DNA of 64,000 bases from Limnobaculum allomyrinae. Lineage in GTDB: Bacteria; Pseudomonadota; Gammaproteobacteria; Enterobacterales; Enterobacteriaceae. How positions within the stretch are numbered: the stretch's first letter is position 1; each line of letters begins with the position of its first letter. Of the stretch, positions 19,798 to 29,971 are shown piece by piece. Position numbers and translations under genes: made by a program. Under the pieces are notes generated by a model. It searched no databases. It had not been told where the DNA came from and saw nothing but the letters and a program-made list of their open reading frames with translations. The stretch covers positions 444,575 to 508,574 of the forward strand of contig NZ_JADRCR010000002.1 of the NCBI RefSeq assembly GCF_016649425.1. Reading direction: 5' to 3'.

Positions 19798-20088
19798 TTA
19801 ACTACCTTCATCTTTAAAGCTAAAAAAGAAGAACATAGAAAGCAGAGAACCAATAGAGATTAAAACGATTAACAGATAGTGCAGGCCAAATTCCAGAGAG
19901 GAGAGCAAAGGGTTCCATTCAACTTCTGATTCAACTTCATGCAGTGGCAATTCAATTTCACCAGCAGGGTGATAAATATCAGCGTTAGAATGGTAAAGAG
20001 AAAAGCGCGCAATCACCAGTAAAATGATAGCGATGGCGATAACTAACAGTATGTAATGATAGGGTTTTAAACCCCGTTTGAGGTTCAT
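19798..20088 (-). CDS. Small two-helix membrane protein, unknown
   Basis: I do not recognise this 96-residue protein. It has a basic N-terminus, a hydrophobic helix at about residues 12-30, an acidic central loop (HEVESEVEWNP region) and a second hydrophobic helix at about 68-90 ending in FKDEGS. By the positive-inside rule the N-terminus would be cytoplasmic and the loop periplasmic. AAGGA lies 10 bases before the ATG. It is divergent from acnB and stands alone. It could be a real small membrane protein; function is unknown. Confidence 0.6.
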   Translation of the reverse strand: MNLKRGLKPYHYILLVIAIAIILLVIARFSLYHSNADIYHPAGEIELPLHEVESEVEWNPLLSSLEFGLHYLLIVLISIGSLLSMFFFFSFKDEGS

Positions 20089-20439
20089 TCCTGCATCCTT
20101 GCTTGAATGATATGGTAAACCTTAAATATACCCGATTACCCCTGGAAAAACTAATGCTATTTTTTTTGCGAAAATGTAAAAAAAATGTAATAAAATACTA
20201 TACTCGATGGGGCCGGTTAGGGTAGTTTGAAGTAAGGCGTAATTTGCTTCATAAACACCATAATGCGCATATAGACTTAGTGTGATTAGATTAACAAATT
20301 ATAGGTATATCACTAGGCTAACGAAGTGTACTGGTGCAATTTATCCGAAGTGAGAATATACCGCTGATTAACAAAATTGTGGTCTTTAACGCTATAAAGT
20401 TCACTGCTTAATATAACAATGAGAGTGGGGGAAGTCGTC
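20089..20439. other. Divergent promoter region upstream of acnB
   Basis: About 350 bases, AT-rich, between the small membrane protein gene and acnB. E. coli acnB is activated by CRP and controlled by Cra, ArcA and FruR-type inputs; I could not identify a clear site for any of these by eye. Confidence 0.35.
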
Positions 20440-23040
20440 GTGCTAGATGAATACCGTAAACACGTTGCTGAGCGCAGTGCCGAAGGCATTGTGCCAAAAC
20501 CGTTGAATGCTGAGCAAATGGCCGGTTTGGTGACGTTATTAAAAAGTCCACCAGTTGGAGAAGAAGCTTTTCTTCTCGATCTGTTAACTAATCGCGTACC
20601 GCCGGGTGTTGATGAAGCGGCTTATGTGAAAGCTGGTTTCCTGGCTGCCATTGTTAAGGGCGAAGCAACATCACCGTTGATTTCACCAGAAAAAGCGATT
20701 GAACTGCTGGCCACCATGCAGGGTGGATATAACATTCAGCCGTTGATCGATGCATTAGATGATGAAAAGCTGGCTCCAATTGCGGTGAAAGGCTTATCCC
20801 ATACGCTATTAATGTTTGATAACTTTTATGATGTTGAAGCAAAAGTCAAAGCTGGAAATAAATACGCTCAACAGATTATGAAGTCCTGGGCAGATGCCGA
20901 ATGGTTTCTTTCCCGCCCTCCGTTAGCTGAAAAGCTAACCATGACCGTTTTTAAAGTCAGCGGTGAAACCAATACCGATGACTTGTCACCAGCGCCTGAT
21001 GCCTGGTCACGTCCTGATATTCCTCTGCACGCACTGGCGATGCTGAAAAACCCTCGTGACGGCATTGTGCCGGATGAGCCTGGAAAAGTAGGCCCAATCA
21101 AAAAACTGGAAGAATTGAAGCAAAAGGGTTTCCCGTTAGTCTATGTAGGTGACGTAGTGGGTACCGGTTCTTCCCGTAAATCAGCCACTAACTCCGTTTT
21201 ATGGTTTATGGGTGATGATATCCCGTTTGTGCCAAATAAACGGGGTGGCGGTGTGGTTCTGGGTGGCAAAATTGCGCCTATTTTCTTTAACACCATGGAA
21301 GATGCGGGTGCTCTGCCGGTTGAAGACGTTGATGTTTCTAAACTGAACACCGGTGATGTGATTGATATCTATCCGGTGAAAGGTGAAATTCGTCGTCATG
21401 ATAACAATGAACTGTTGGCAACGTTTGCACTGAAAACTGACGTTCTGTTGGATGAAGTGCGTGCCGGTGGCCGTATCCCATTAATTATTGGCCGTGGTTT
21501 AACCACGAAAGCCAGAGAGTCACTGGGTTTACCTCGCAGTGAAGTATTTGTTCAGGCACAGGCAGCGGATGCCTCCAGCAAAGGCTATACTCTGGCGCAG
21601 AAAATTGTAGGCAAAGCCTGCGGCGTGAAAGGCGTGCGCCCTAAAGAGTACTGTGAGCCGAAGATGACTTCAGTAGGGTCACAAGATACTACCGGTGGTA
21701 TGACCCGCGATGAGCTGAAAGATTTAGCCTGTCTTGGCTTCTCTGCCGATTTAGTTATGCAGTCATTCTGTCATACAGCAGCGTATCCTAAGCCGGTTGA
21801 TGTGCAGATGCACCACTCACTGCCTGATTTTATTATGAACCGTGGTGGTGTTTCTTTGCGTCCGGGGGATGGCATTATTCACTCATGGTTAAACCGTATG
21901 TTACTGCCGGATACCGTTGGTACCGGTGCTGACTCCCATACCCGATTCCCAATTGGTATTTCCTTCCCGGCAGGTTCTGGTCTGGTAGCATTTGCTGCGG
22001 CAACCGGAGTGATGCCTCTGGATATGCCAGAATCAGTACTGGTACGTTTTACCGGCAAAATGCAACCGGGCATCACGCTGCGTGATCTGGTGCATGCCAT
22101 TCCTTATTATGCTATTAAGCAAGGTATGCTGACCGTAGAGAAACAGGGTAAGAAAAATATCTTCTCTGGTCGTATTCTGGAGATTGAAGGATTACCAGAC
22201 CTGAAAGCAGAGCAAGCCTTTGAGCTGGCAGATGCCTCAGCAGAACGTTCAGCCGCAGGTTGCACCATCAAGCTAAACAAAGAGCCGGTGGAAGAGTACC
22301 TGAGATCCAATATCGTGATGCTGAAGTGGATGATTGCCGAAGGTTATGGTGATGAGCGCACGATTGGCCGCCGTATTGAAGCGATGGAGAGTTGGTTAGC
22401 GGATCCTCAACTGCTGGAAGCCGATGCTGATGCAGAATATGCAGCGGTACTGGAAATCGATCTGAACCAAATCAAAGAGCCTATCCTGTGTGCACCAAAC
22501 GATCCGGACGATGCCCGTCTGCTGTCTGAGGTGACTGGCGATAAGATTGATGAAGTGTTTATCGGTTCCTGTATGACCAATATCGGCCACTTCCGTGCCG
22601 CCGGTAAATTACTGGAAAAAGTGAAGGGTAAACTTCCGACTCGCCTGTGGGTTACACCACCGACCAAAATGGATGCAACCCAGTTAAGCGAAGAGGGTTA
22701 CTACAGCATCTTCGGACAAAGCGGCGCACGTATTGAAATGCCGGGCTGTTCACTGTGTATGGGTAACCAGGCGCGAGTCAATGAAGGCGCTTCGGTAGTC
22801 TCTACTTCCACACGTAACTTCCCGAACCGCTTAGGTAATGGTGCTAACGTTTATCTGGCTTCCGCCGAGCTGGCAGCAGTAGCCGCATTGCTTGGTCGTC
22901 TGCCAACGGTAGAAGAGTATCTTGGTTATATGGCTGAAGTTGATAAAACGGCGGATGATACCTATCGCTACCTGAACTTCGACCAGTTAAACGAGTACAC
23001 CAAAAAAGCCGAAGGCGTAATCTTCCAAACGGCGGTTTAA
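20440..23040 (+). CDS. acnB: Bifunctional aconitate hydratase 2/2-methylisocitrate dehydratase AcnB
   Basis: AcnB is the main [4Fe-4S] aconitase of the citric acid cycle and can act as an iron-responsive RNA-binding protein. A GTG start at 20440 ([11 protein letters not shown]) is preferred over an ATG seven codons upstream because it matches the E. coli start; it gives 866 residues. With this start the cluster ligands fall at C711, C770 and C773 ([16 protein letters not shown]), one position later than in E. coli. The N-terminal HEAT-like domain and the swivel domain ([20 protein letters not shown]) are intact. Confidence 0.96.
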   Translation: MLDEYRKHVAERSAEGIVPKPLNAEQMAGLVTLLKSPPVGEEAFLLDLLTNRVPPGVDEAAYVKAGFLAAIVKGEATSPLISPEKAIELLATMQGGYNIQPLIDALDDEKLAPIAVKGLSHTLLMFDNFYDVEAKVKAGNKYAQQIMKSWADAEWFLSRPPLAEKLTMTVFKVSGETNTDDLSPAPDAWSRPDIPLHALAMLKNPRDGIVPDEPGKVGPIKKLEELKQKGFPLVYVGDVVGTGSSRKSATNSVLWFMGDDIPFVPNKRGGGVVLGGKIAPIFFNTMEDAGALPVEDVDVSKLNTGDVIDIYPVKGEIRRHDNNELLATFALKTDVLLDEVRAGGRIPLIIGRGLTTKARESLGLPRSEVFVQAQAADASSKGYTLAQKIVGKACGVKGVRPKEYCEPKMTSVGSQDTTGGMTRDELKDLACLGFSADLVMQSFCHTAAYPKPVDVQMHHSLPDFIMNRGGVSLRPGDGIIHSWLNRMLLPDTVGTGADSHTRFPIGISFPAGSGLVAFAAATGVMPLDMPESVLVRFTGKMQPGITLRDLVHAIPYYAIKQGMLTVEKQGKKNIFSGRILEIEGLPDLKAEQAFELADASAERSAAGCTIKLNKEPVEEYLRSNIVMLKWMIAEGYGDERTIGRRIEAMESWLADPQLLEADADAEYAAVLEIDLNQIKEPILCAPNDPDDARLLSEVTGDKIDEVFIGSCMTNIGHFRAAGKLLEKVKGKLPTRLWVTPPTKMDATQLSEEGYYSIFGQSGARIEMPGCSLCMGNQARVNEGASVVSTSTRNFPNRLGNGANVYLASAELAAVAALLGRLPTVEEYLGYMAEVDKTADDTYRYLNFDQLNEYTKKAEGVIFQTAV

Positions 23041-23076
23041 GAATTGTAATTCATTCTTTATCACTGCTACTCAACG

Positions 23077-23104
23077 AATGGCGATCGTTTCGGCGATCGC
23101 CATT
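23077..23104 (+). terminator. Hairpin after acnB
   Basis: A perfect 11-bp stem AATGGCGATCG/CGATCGCCATT with a 6-base loop lies 37 bases past the acnB stop. No T-run follows, so it may act as a 3' stability element or a rho-dependent end between convergent acnB and the AraC-type gene. Confidence 0.6.
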
Positions 23105-23226
23105 GGCTATCTGGCTGACAGGTAACAGAGATTGTTGGCAAATCGAATAAATCAGCTACTGCGAGTATTCCGCCCATAAAAACACGGTGCTTATATCTGT
23201 ACCGAAAGTGGTCGGTAAACCGTCTG

Positions 23227-24108
23227 TTATGCTTTCGTATCGTTCGCCTGTAATTTTCTGGTTAGCGTCGAAGGCACATAGCCAAATTTGTGTTTAAACG
23301 CTTTGCTGAAATGGAATGTGTCGAAAAAATTCAGCATATCGGCAACCTGACTTACACTGTATTGTTCCTGTTGTAGCAGTGATTGTGCCAGATTCAGGCG
23401 AGCGTCCAGATAATACTCTTTCGGCGATTTCCCCGTGTAACGTAGAAACAAGCGCCGTAAATACTGTTCACTACACTGCATATGTAATGCCATGTCGGCC
23501 ACAGTCCATCGTTGTTGCAAATTAGCGTGCAGGATGGAGAGCAGTTTTTCGATTTGAAGCAGTTGCCGTGGCTTGGTGCCGTTTTGCCTAATCAAACAAA
23601 TCCACTGATAAATCATCTTGGTGAGAAAGGCCACCGCAAGATTATTTTCCAGCGATTCTTTACTGGAGATAAGCCTTTCAACGTCGGTTAATTCTTGATT
23701 AAACAGCTCACCGTTATGAATAATCACCGCCTGAAATAAAGGAATTTCCATCGTGCCGGTGGGAATGAATTCCATCCAGTATTGCTCCCACACCAGCCCT
23801 TCACAATGATAAGAAACGATATCAGTTGGCTTTAGAAATATGACGCAATTGCCGTTCAGCGTGATTTCAGAATTGTCCTTCAGGATCATTTTCCCACAAC
23901 CCTGAAGCGTATATACCGCTACCCATGAGCTGGCGATCAATGGTTTCTTTTTATCCCTTGGCCAAAAAACTCGATAGCTTTCATCCGCCAATGTGTGCCA
24001 CAGCGATATCAGTGTAATACCGCTTGAGATCACATTTTCGTCAAGAAGTAGCGGAATATTGTAAGTAGTTTCGTTTTTTACATGTGAAATGATGTTTTTT
24101 CCATTCAT
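23227..24108 (-). CDS. yidL: AraC-family transcriptional regulator YidL
   Basis: This 293-residue protein has an N-terminal cupin-like sensing domain and a C-terminal double helix-turn-helix (residues about 195-290: WTVADMALHMQCSEQYLRRL, then SVSQVADMLNFFDTFHFSKA). It is divergent from yidK, as in E. coli, where yidL, yidK and yidJ also sit together. It probably activates the adjacent symporter-sulfatase operon in response to the imported or desulfated substrate; that role is inferred from position only. Confidence 0.85.
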   Translation of the reverse strand: MNGKNIISHVKNETTYNIPLLLDENVISSGITLISLWHTLADESYRVFWPRDKKKPLIASSWVAVYTLQGCGKMILKDNSEITLNGNCVIFLKPTDIVSYHCEGLVWEQYWMEFIPTGTMEIPLFQAVIIHNGELFNQELTDVERLISSKESLENNLAVAFLTKMIYQWICLIRQNGTKPRQLLQIEKLLSILHANLQQRWTVADMALHMQCSEQYLRRLFLRYTGKSPKEYYLDARLNLAQSLLQQEQYSVSQVADMLNFFDTFHFSKAFKHKFGYVPSTLTRKLQANDTKA

Positions 24109-24286
24109 TTACTCTCTCCGGCGGAGAATGATGCAACTACCCCAGAAAAGGCAACGGTAACAGAATTTAATCTCTCTGGGAAAACAACGCACATATTTTG
24201 AGATTTCAAACCGCCTGACTCCGCTCTGATTAACGATCGCTGTGTCCCTATTGCTGCGGAGCATAATGATAAAAGAGGGCAATGAG

Positions 24287-25999
24287 ATGAATATTCAACA
24301 AATAGTGAGTTTTTTCGCTTTCACACTGCTGGTTGCACTAATTACCTGGTGGAAGTTGCGTAAAGCGGATACTCAATCGCAGCAAAGTTACTTTCTGGCA
24401 GGGCGTTCGTTAAAAGCACCCGTGATCGCCGCATCATTGATGTTAACTAATCTCTCCACTGAACAATTAGTCGGGTTGAGCGGTCAGGCGTACCGTAGTG
24501 GTATGTCGGTTATGGCCTGGGAGGTTATTTCAGCGATTCCACTGATCTTTCTGGCGTTGATTTTTTTGCCGAAATATCTGCAACGCGGGATCGCCACCAT
24601 TCCTGATTTTATTGAGGAACGCTACGACAAAACCACACGTATCGTAGTGGATTGTTGTTTCCTGATCGCGACAGGGATCTGTTTTCTACCGATTGTGCTC
24701 TATTCTGGCGCGCTGGCGCTTAACAGTCTGTTTCACGTAGGTGAAGCATTGGGTATTTCGCAGAGCAACGCTATTTGGCTGATGGTTATCCTGCTGGGCT
24801 TCTCCGGCATGATGTATGCCGTACTGGGTGGGCTAAAGGCGATTGCCATCGCCGATGTTATTAATGGCATTGGTTTGGTGATTGGGGGCTTGATGGTGCC
24901 GGTGTTTGGTCTGATGGCGATGGGGGATGGCAGTTTTTTGCGTGGTGTTGAACAACTGACGACAGTGCATGCAGAAAAGCTTAACTCGATTGGTGACAGT
25001 AGCGATCCGGTGCCCATCGGGGCGGCGTTAACCGGACTCATTCTGGTGAATACGTTTTACTGGTGTACCAATCAGGGAATTGTACAGCGAACATTGGCAT
25101 CAAAGAGTCTGGCGGAAGGGCAAAAAGGCGCATTGCTGACCGCTGTGTTGAAAATGTTGGATCCGTTGATTCTGGTGTTGCCAGGCCTGATTGCTTTCCA
25201 TCTGTTTCAGGATCTACCAAAGGCTGATATGGCATACCCGACGTTGGTGAACTCCGTGCTGCCGACATCGTTAGTCGGCTTTTTCGGTGCGGTACTGTTT
25301 GGTGCCATTATCAGTACTTTCAACGGGTTTCTTAATAGTGCCAGTACATTGTTCAGTCTTGGGATTTATAACCGTTTGATTAATACAAAGGCAGACTCAC
25401 AAAAACTGGTAAAAGTGGGGCGTCGGTTTGGGCTGATACTGGCATTGATTTCGGTACTGGTCGCACCGTGGATAGCGAATGCTCCGCAAGGGCTTTATTC
25501 CTGGATGAAGCAACTGAATGGAATTTACAACGTGCCGCTGGTGACTATCGTCATTATGGGATTCTTCTTTCCACGTATTCCCGCACTGGCGGCCAAAGCA
25601 GCATTGCTGTTCGGTATTTGCAGCTATATCGTTATTAATTATCTGGTGGATTTTGATTTTCACTTCTTATACGTACTGTTTTTTACCTTTTGCATTAACG
25701 TGATGTTGATGCTGACTATTGGTTTTCTGAAACCCCGTGAGACCCCGTTCCGCTTTCATGATGCTTTTGCCGTGGATATGAAACCCTGGCGTAATGCAAA
25801 AATCGCAGCCCTTGGCGTGTTGTTCGCGATGATTGGTGTTTATGCAGGATTGGCACAGTTTGGTGGCTATTCAACCGGATTGCTGACGGTAGTGTGCTAT
25901 CTGATTGTCGCCGCAGTTGTTGTTTATTTAATTTACAGCAGTTGGCGTGAGCGCAGGGCTGCATTCGTTACTTTTGCTGCTGATGTTGAGGAGAGATAA
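24287..25999 (+). CDS. yidK: Sodium:solute symporter YidK
   Basis: This is an SSS-family (LeuT-fold) Na+ symporter with about 14 predicted membrane segments, very close to E. coli YidK (LAGRSLKAPVIAASLMLTNL and FYWCTNQGIVQRTLASKSLA are conserved). The ATG at 24287 is chosen because it matches the E. coli start and has GAGG 8 bases upstream; the frame is open 15 codons earlier. Length is 570 residues. Its stop overlaps the sulfatase ATG (TAATG). It likely imports a sulfated sugar or its product for YidJ; the substrate is not known. Confidence 0.92.
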   Translation: MNIQQIVSFFAFTLLVALITWWKLRKADTQSQQSYFLAGRSLKAPVIAASLMLTNLSTEQLVGLSGQAYRSGMSVMAWEVISAIPLIFLALIFLPKYLQRGIATIPDFIEERYDKTTRIVVDCCFLIATGICFLPIVLYSGALALNSLFHVGEALGISQSNAIWLMVILLGFSGMMYAVLGGLKAIAIADVINGIGLVIGGLMVPVFGLMAMGDGSFLRGVEQLTTVHAEKLNSIGDSSDPVPIGAALTGLILVNTFYWCTNQGIVQRTLASKSLAEGQKGALLTAVLKMLDPLILVLPGLIAFHLFQDLPKADMAYPTLVNSVLPTSLVGFFGAVLFGAIISTFNGFLNSASTLFSLGIYNRLINTKADSQKLVKVGRRFGLILALISVLVAPWIANAPQGLYSWMKQLNGIYNVPLVTIVIMGFFFPRIPALAAKAALLFGICSYIVINYLVDFDFHFLYVLFFTFCINVMLMLTIGFLKPRETPFRFHDAFAVDMKPWRNAKIAALGVLFAMIGVYAGLAQFGGYSTGLLTVVCYLIVAAVVVYLIYSSWRERRAAFVTFAADVEER

Positions 26000-27498
26000 T
26001 GACACGCCCGAATTTTCTGCTAATTATGACCGATACACAGGCAACCAATATGGTGGGGTGCTACAGCGGGAAACCGTTGAACACCCAACATATAGACCAA
26101 TTGGCGGTAGAAGGGGTACGCTTCAATTCCGCCTATACTTGTGCTCCGGTCTGCACACCCGCTCGTGCAGGGTTGTTTACCGGCATATATTCTAACCAGT
26201 CTGGCCCCTGGACGAATAATGTGGCACCGGGTAAGAACGTCTCTACGATGGGGCGTTATTTCCTCGATGCGGGTTACCATACCTGTTATATAGGCAAATG
26301 GCACCTTGACGGGCACGACTACTTTGGCACCGGTGTTTGTCCGGCGGAGTGGGATCCGGAGTTTTGGTACGATGGCGCTAACTATCTGGCTGAATTGAGC
26401 GAGCGAGAGATTGGTTTGTGGCGTAATGGGCTCAATAGCGTAGAGGATCTGTATGAAAATCATATTGATGAAACCTTTACCTGGGCACACCGTATCAGTA
26501 ACCGGGCGATAGATTTTTTGCATCGTCCTGAACGATCACAAGAGCCTTTTCTGATGGTCATATCCTATGATGAGCCGCATCATCCCTTTACTTGTCCGCC
26601 GGAATATCTGGAGAAGTATCAGGATTTTTATTATGACCTGGGGGAAAAAGCGCACGATGATTTGAGGGATAAACCGGTACATCATCGTCTGTGGGCGGAA
26701 GCGATGCCTTCACCGGTGGGGGAAGAGGGTCATTATCATCATCCACTCTATTTTGCCTGTAACGACTTTGTTGACGATCAAATAGGCCGAGTGGTAGCGG
26801 CGCTGACTCCGGAGCAACGTAGCAATACCTGGGTTATTTACACCTCTGATCACGGCGAAATGATGGGGGCACATCGGTTGATCAGTAAAGGGGCGGCAAT
26901 GTATGACGATATCACGCGTATTCCGCTGATTTTCCGCCCACCTATCGGTCAGGCGCAGCCTGCACATGTGGATATACCGGTGAGTCACATTGACGTATTG
27001 CCGACCATGATGAAGCTGGCAGGAATTCATCAGCCGGATATCTTACCCGGTGGAGACATTCTCCAGGCATCTGATGGTCGAGGTGTGATGGTTGAGTTCA
27101 ATCGCTACGAAATAGAACATGATAGCTTTGGTGGTTTTATTCCGGTGCGCTGCTGGGTAACGGATCGTTTCAAGCTGGTGATTAATCTGTTTACCAGTGA
27201 TGAGCTTTACGATCGCCATCAGGATGTGAATGAAATGCACAACCTGATTGACGATCCGCGTTATGCGGTAGAACGCGATGCAATGCATGATGCACTGCTG
27301 GATTACATGGATCTCATACGCGATCCGTTTCGAACTTACCAATGGTCATGTCGAACATGGCGGCCACAGGCTCAACCGCGTTGGATGGGCTCGTTCCGTC
27401 CGCGCCCCAAAGATGATTATTCACCGGTAGTACGCGACTATGATACGGGGATGCCTACTGGCGGCGTCAAAGTTGAAGAGAAAAAACAGAAGTTTTAA
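25999..27498 (+). CDS. yidJ: Cys-type sulfatase YidJ
   Basis: This 499-residue protein is a type I sulfatase that hydrolyses sulfate esters with a formylglycine nucleophile. The maturation motif C-T-P-A-R is present at C52-R56 (APVCTPARAGLFTG), metal ligands start at D12 (MTDTQ), and a second Asp-His ligand pair occurs in YTSDHGEMMGAH. No signal peptide is visible, so it should be cytoplasmic, which fits import by YidK first. The maturase needed for the Cys-to-formylglycine step is encoded four genes on (28213-29343). Confidence 0.93.
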   Translation: MTRPNFLLIMTDTQATNMVGCYSGKPLNTQHIDQLAVEGVRFNSAYTCAPVCTPARAGLFTGIYSNQSGPWTNNVAPGKNVSTMGRYFLDAGYHTCYIGKWHLDGHDYFGTGVCPAEWDPEFWYDGANYLAELSEREIGLWRNGLNSVEDLYENHIDETFTWAHRISNRAIDFLHRPERSQEPFLMVISYDEPHHPFTCPPEYLEKYQDFYYDLGEKAHDDLRDKPVHHRLWAEAMPSPVGEEGHYHHPLYFACNDFVDDQIGRVVAALTPEQRSNTWVIYTSDHGEMMGAHRLISKGAAMYDDITRIPLIFRPPIGQAQPAHVDIPVSHIDVLPTMMKLAGIHQPDILPGGDILQASDGRGVMVEFNRYEIEHDSFGGFIPVRCWVTDRFKLVINLFTSDELYDRHQDVNEMHNLIDDPRYAVERDAMHDALLDYMDLIRDPFRTYQWSCRTWRPQAQPRWMGSFRPRPKDDYSPVVRDYDTGMPTGGVKVEEKKQKF

Positions 27499-27513
27499 CG
27501 CATAGGGGAAAGT

Positions 27514-27861
27514 ATGAAAATATCTCGGGTGGGAGAAGCGCCGGATTACCGTTTTTCACTGGCGAATGAGCGAACTTTTCTGGCCTGGATACGTACCTCG
27601 CTGGGATTTCTGGCGGCAGGGGTTGGGTTGGATCAACTGGCACCGAATCTGGCAACCCCTGTAGTACGTGAAGCGCTGGCGGTGATGCTGTGTTTATTTG
27701 CCGGGTCATTGGCGATCGGTGGCTATTTACGCTGGCTGAGTAATGAGCGGGCGATGCGCCTGAAAGAAGATTTACCCTACACACGTGGGTTGTTATTGAT
27801 TAGTTTGATGATGGCACTGGTTGCGGTGGTGGTTATCGTTATGGTTTTGTATGCCGGATAG
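27514..27861 (+). CDS. yidH: DUF202 inner-membrane protein YidH
   Basis: This 115-residue protein has three hydrophobic helices and the conserved DUF202 opening RFSLANERTFLAWIRTSLGF. It is nearly the same as E. coli YidH and keeps the same neighbours (yidJ upstream, yidG overlapping downstream). Function is unknown; position suggests a membrane role linked to the sulfatase pathway. Confidence 0.9.
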   Translation: MKISRVGEAPDYRFSLANERTFLAWIRTSLGFLAAGVGLDQLAPNLATPVVREALAVMLCLFAGSLAIGGYLRWLSNERAMRLKEDLPYTRGLLLISLMMALVAVVVIVMVLYAG

Positions 27862-28216
27862 TCGCCGAGCCCGCCGCATAGCCGATCCCGGGCTGCAACC
27901 GGAACGAACGTCGTTAGCATGGCTGCGTACCTTGCTGGGATATGGGGCTCTCTTAGCGCTGGTTGCACGCTATACATGGGATCGCGCCAGTGAGTTACTT
28001 TTGCCAGCGCTGGCGGTTGTTTTCCTGATTGCACTGGTCATACAGGGATATGTACGTCGGCGCAATGTGATGGATATTACTATTAGTGATTTTGCTTTAC
28101 CGCGAGCGGTGATGGCGAAAATGCTGATAGCGCTGGCGGTCTGTGCGCTGGCGGTTCTGCTTGTTATGTCGCATCTTTATCGATTATTGCAACTTACCGG
28201 TGTTTTTTCATCATGA
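27851..28216 (+). CDS. yidG: DUF202 inner-membrane protein YidG
   Basis: This 121-residue three-helix membrane protein begins MPDSRRARRIADPGLQPERT, matching E. coli YidG, so the start is placed at 27851 rather than at an upstream in-frame ATG. It overlaps the end of yidH by 11 bases and its stop overlaps the next start (ATGA), so the three genes are translationally coupled. The conserved LQPERTSLAWLRTLLGYGAL block marks it as a second DUF202 paralogue. Function is unknown. Confidence 0.9.
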   Translation: MPDSRRARRIADPGLQPERTSLAWLRTLLGYGALLALVARYTWDRASELLLPALAVVFLIALVIQGYVRRRNVMDITISDFALPRAVMAKMLIALAVCALAVLLVMSHLYRLLQLTGVFSS

Positions 28217-29343
28217 GCGGTTGTCATGTCATGGCGAAACCAGCCAGTTCCCGCTGTAATTTGGCGTGTCGTTACTGTTTTTATCTGGAAAAACCACGTC
28301 AGCCTCTTATGGATGATGCTACTTTAGACGCATTTGTCCGTCAGCATATTGCTGCGCAATCGGAAGATGTGGTTGAATTTGCCTGGCAAGGGGGAGAGCC
28401 TACGCTGGTGGGATTGGCATTTTTCCGTCGTGTACTGGCGTTTCAGCAACGTTACGCGGGTGGGAAGCGAATCCAAAATACACTGCAAACAAATGGTGTA
28501 CTGCTTGATGATGAGTGGTGTGATTTTTTGCAGCAACATGGCTGGCTGGTGGGGATCTCACTGGACGGCCCGGCAACCACTCATGACCATTACCGTGTGA
28601 CGCGATCCGGTAAACCAACTCATTATCGGGTGATTGAAACGATCGAGCGATTAAAAGCGCGACATATTGAATTCAATCTACTGGTCGTGGTGAATGCTTA
28701 CAATTGCCAGCAACCAGAAGTCCTTTATGATTATTTAAAACGGCTGGGCACGCCATTTATTCAATTTATACCCCTCGTAGAATGGGATGAGCATAATCAA
28801 TTGCGCATTGATTCGGTAACCGGAGAGGCATGGGGAGCGTTTCTTTGCCGCGTATTTGAATGCTGGATGCGAGAGGATATCGGTAAAGTTTTTGTGCAAA
28901 TTTTTGATTCCTTGCTTGGTGTATGGAGTGGGTATCCGGCACAAATGTGTATATTCAGCGAAACATGCGGTCACGCCTTTGCATTAGAGGCAAATGGTGA
29001 TATTTATCAGTGCGATCATTACGTTTATCCTGAGTATTTGGTGGGGAACCTGCATCAGGTGACGCTCTCTGAAATGAATAGTTTTCGGACGGTGCAAATA
29101 TTTGCAGAATATAAACGAGACAGCTTACCGCCTGCTTGTCAGCGCTGTTCTGTTTTACGTCTGTGTTATGGCGATTGTCCGAAACATCGCCGCATGGGGA
29201 AAGAAAGTGTGCTGTGTTCAGGATATCAGCGCTTTTTTAGCAAAAGTGCACCTTATATGAAAATAATGCGAGACTTATTGCGTCAACAACGCTCACCAGC
29301 AGAATTAACAAGGATGCTTAACTTGGGTAATGTGACTAATTAA
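28213..29343 (+). CDS. Anaerobic sulfatase-maturating radical SAM enzyme
   Basis: This 376-residue enzyme converts the sulfatase Cys to formylglycine without oxygen. The radical SAM cluster motif is C15-x3-C19-x2-C22 (CNLACRYCFY), followed by a TIM-barrel with WQGGEPTLVG and ISLDGP, and a C-terminal SPASM region with Cys in CGHAFALEANGDIYQCD and CQRCSVLRLCYGDCPKHR for two more [4Fe-4S] clusters. It belongs with AslB/YdeM-type maturases and is encoded in one operon with its likely client YidJ. The E. coli yid locus has the shorter yidF at this place, so this full-length version may represent the ancestral state. Confidence 0.9.
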   Translation: MSGCHVMAKPASSRCNLACRYCFYLEKPRQPLMDDATLDAFVRQHIAAQSEDVVEFAWQGGEPTLVGLAFFRRVLAFQQRYAGGKRIQNTLQTNGVLLDDEWCDFLQQHGWLVGISLDGPATTHDHYRVTRSGKPTHYRVIETIERLKARHIEFNLLVVVNAYNCQQPEVLYDYLKRLGTPFIQFIPLVEWDEHNQLRIDSVTGEAWGAFLCRVFECWMREDIGKVFVQIFDSLLGVWSGYPAQMCIFSETCGHAFALEANGDIYQCDHYVYPEYLVGNLHQVTLSEMNSFRTVQIFAEYKRDSLPPACQRCSVLRLCYGDCPKHRRMGKESVLCSGYQRFFSKSAPYMKIMRDLLRQQRSPAELTRMLNLGNVTN

Positions 29344-29550
29344 ACAATATCCCTCTTTTACTTGCGAATCTGATATGTATTGTGCTTTTTCAATACAGAT
29401 AACCGCATCTTAGCAACCCGGCGATATTCATATTATTTTTTCAGCCACCTCTTCTGGCTTTGTGAGGTTTTAACCTTTCTGCCTGATTGCTTAAAATCAA
29501 AAAAAGATCATGGTTTACTCATCCATTCCATGACTATTATAGAGATATCA

Positions 29551-29571
29551 ACCACGGGATTATCCCGTGGT
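29551..29571 (+). other. Perfect hairpin in the yacL leader
   Basis: ACCACGGGA/TCCCGTGGT form a perfect 9-bp stem with a 3-base loop, 27 bases before the yacL ribosome-binding site. No T-run follows. It may end transcription from the sulfatase operon or act as a 5' structure of the yacL message. The rest of the 265-base gap shows nothing else. Confidence 0.5.
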
Positions 29572-29608
29572 AAAACTAACGGAAACAGCACCACGACAGG
29601 AGCATATT

Positions 29609-29971
29609 ATGGACTATGAACTCAGGCTCGACGTCACTGGTCAGGTCTTTGCTACTTTCTCCATGGGACATGAGGCTATCGGCCACTGGTTAAATGAAGA
29701 AGTGAAAGGTAACTTAGCCATGTTGGATGAAGTCGAGCTGGCGATACAGCAGGTTCGTGGCAGTGAGCGCCAGTGGCAAAAAATTGGTCATGAATATACA
29801 TTATGGCTGGATGGCGAAGAGGTGATTGTACGTGCCAACCAAATCGATCTGGAAGGTGATGAAATGGAAGAGGGTATGTTTTATTACGACGAAGAAAGTC
29901 TCTCCTGCTGCGGTGTAGAGGATTTTCTTGAAGCGCTAAAAGGCTATCGTGATTTTATTGCAGGACGTTGA
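29609..29971 (+). CDS. yacL: UPF0231 family protein YacL
   Basis: This 120-residue acidic cytoplasmic protein matches E. coli YacL throughout ([39 protein letters not shown]). The ATG at 29609 has AGGAG 7 bases upstream and matches the E. coli start. In E. coli yacL directly follows acnB; here about 6.5 kb carrying the sulfatase locus separates them. Its last 28 bases overlap the convergent yddG-like gene. Function is unknown. Confidence 0.93.
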   Translation: MDYELRLDVTGQVFATFSMGHEAIGHWLNEEVKGNLAMLDEVELAIQQVRGSERQWQKIGHEYTLWLDGEEVIVRANQIDLEGDEMEEGMFYYDEESLSCCGVEDFLEALKGYRDFIAGR

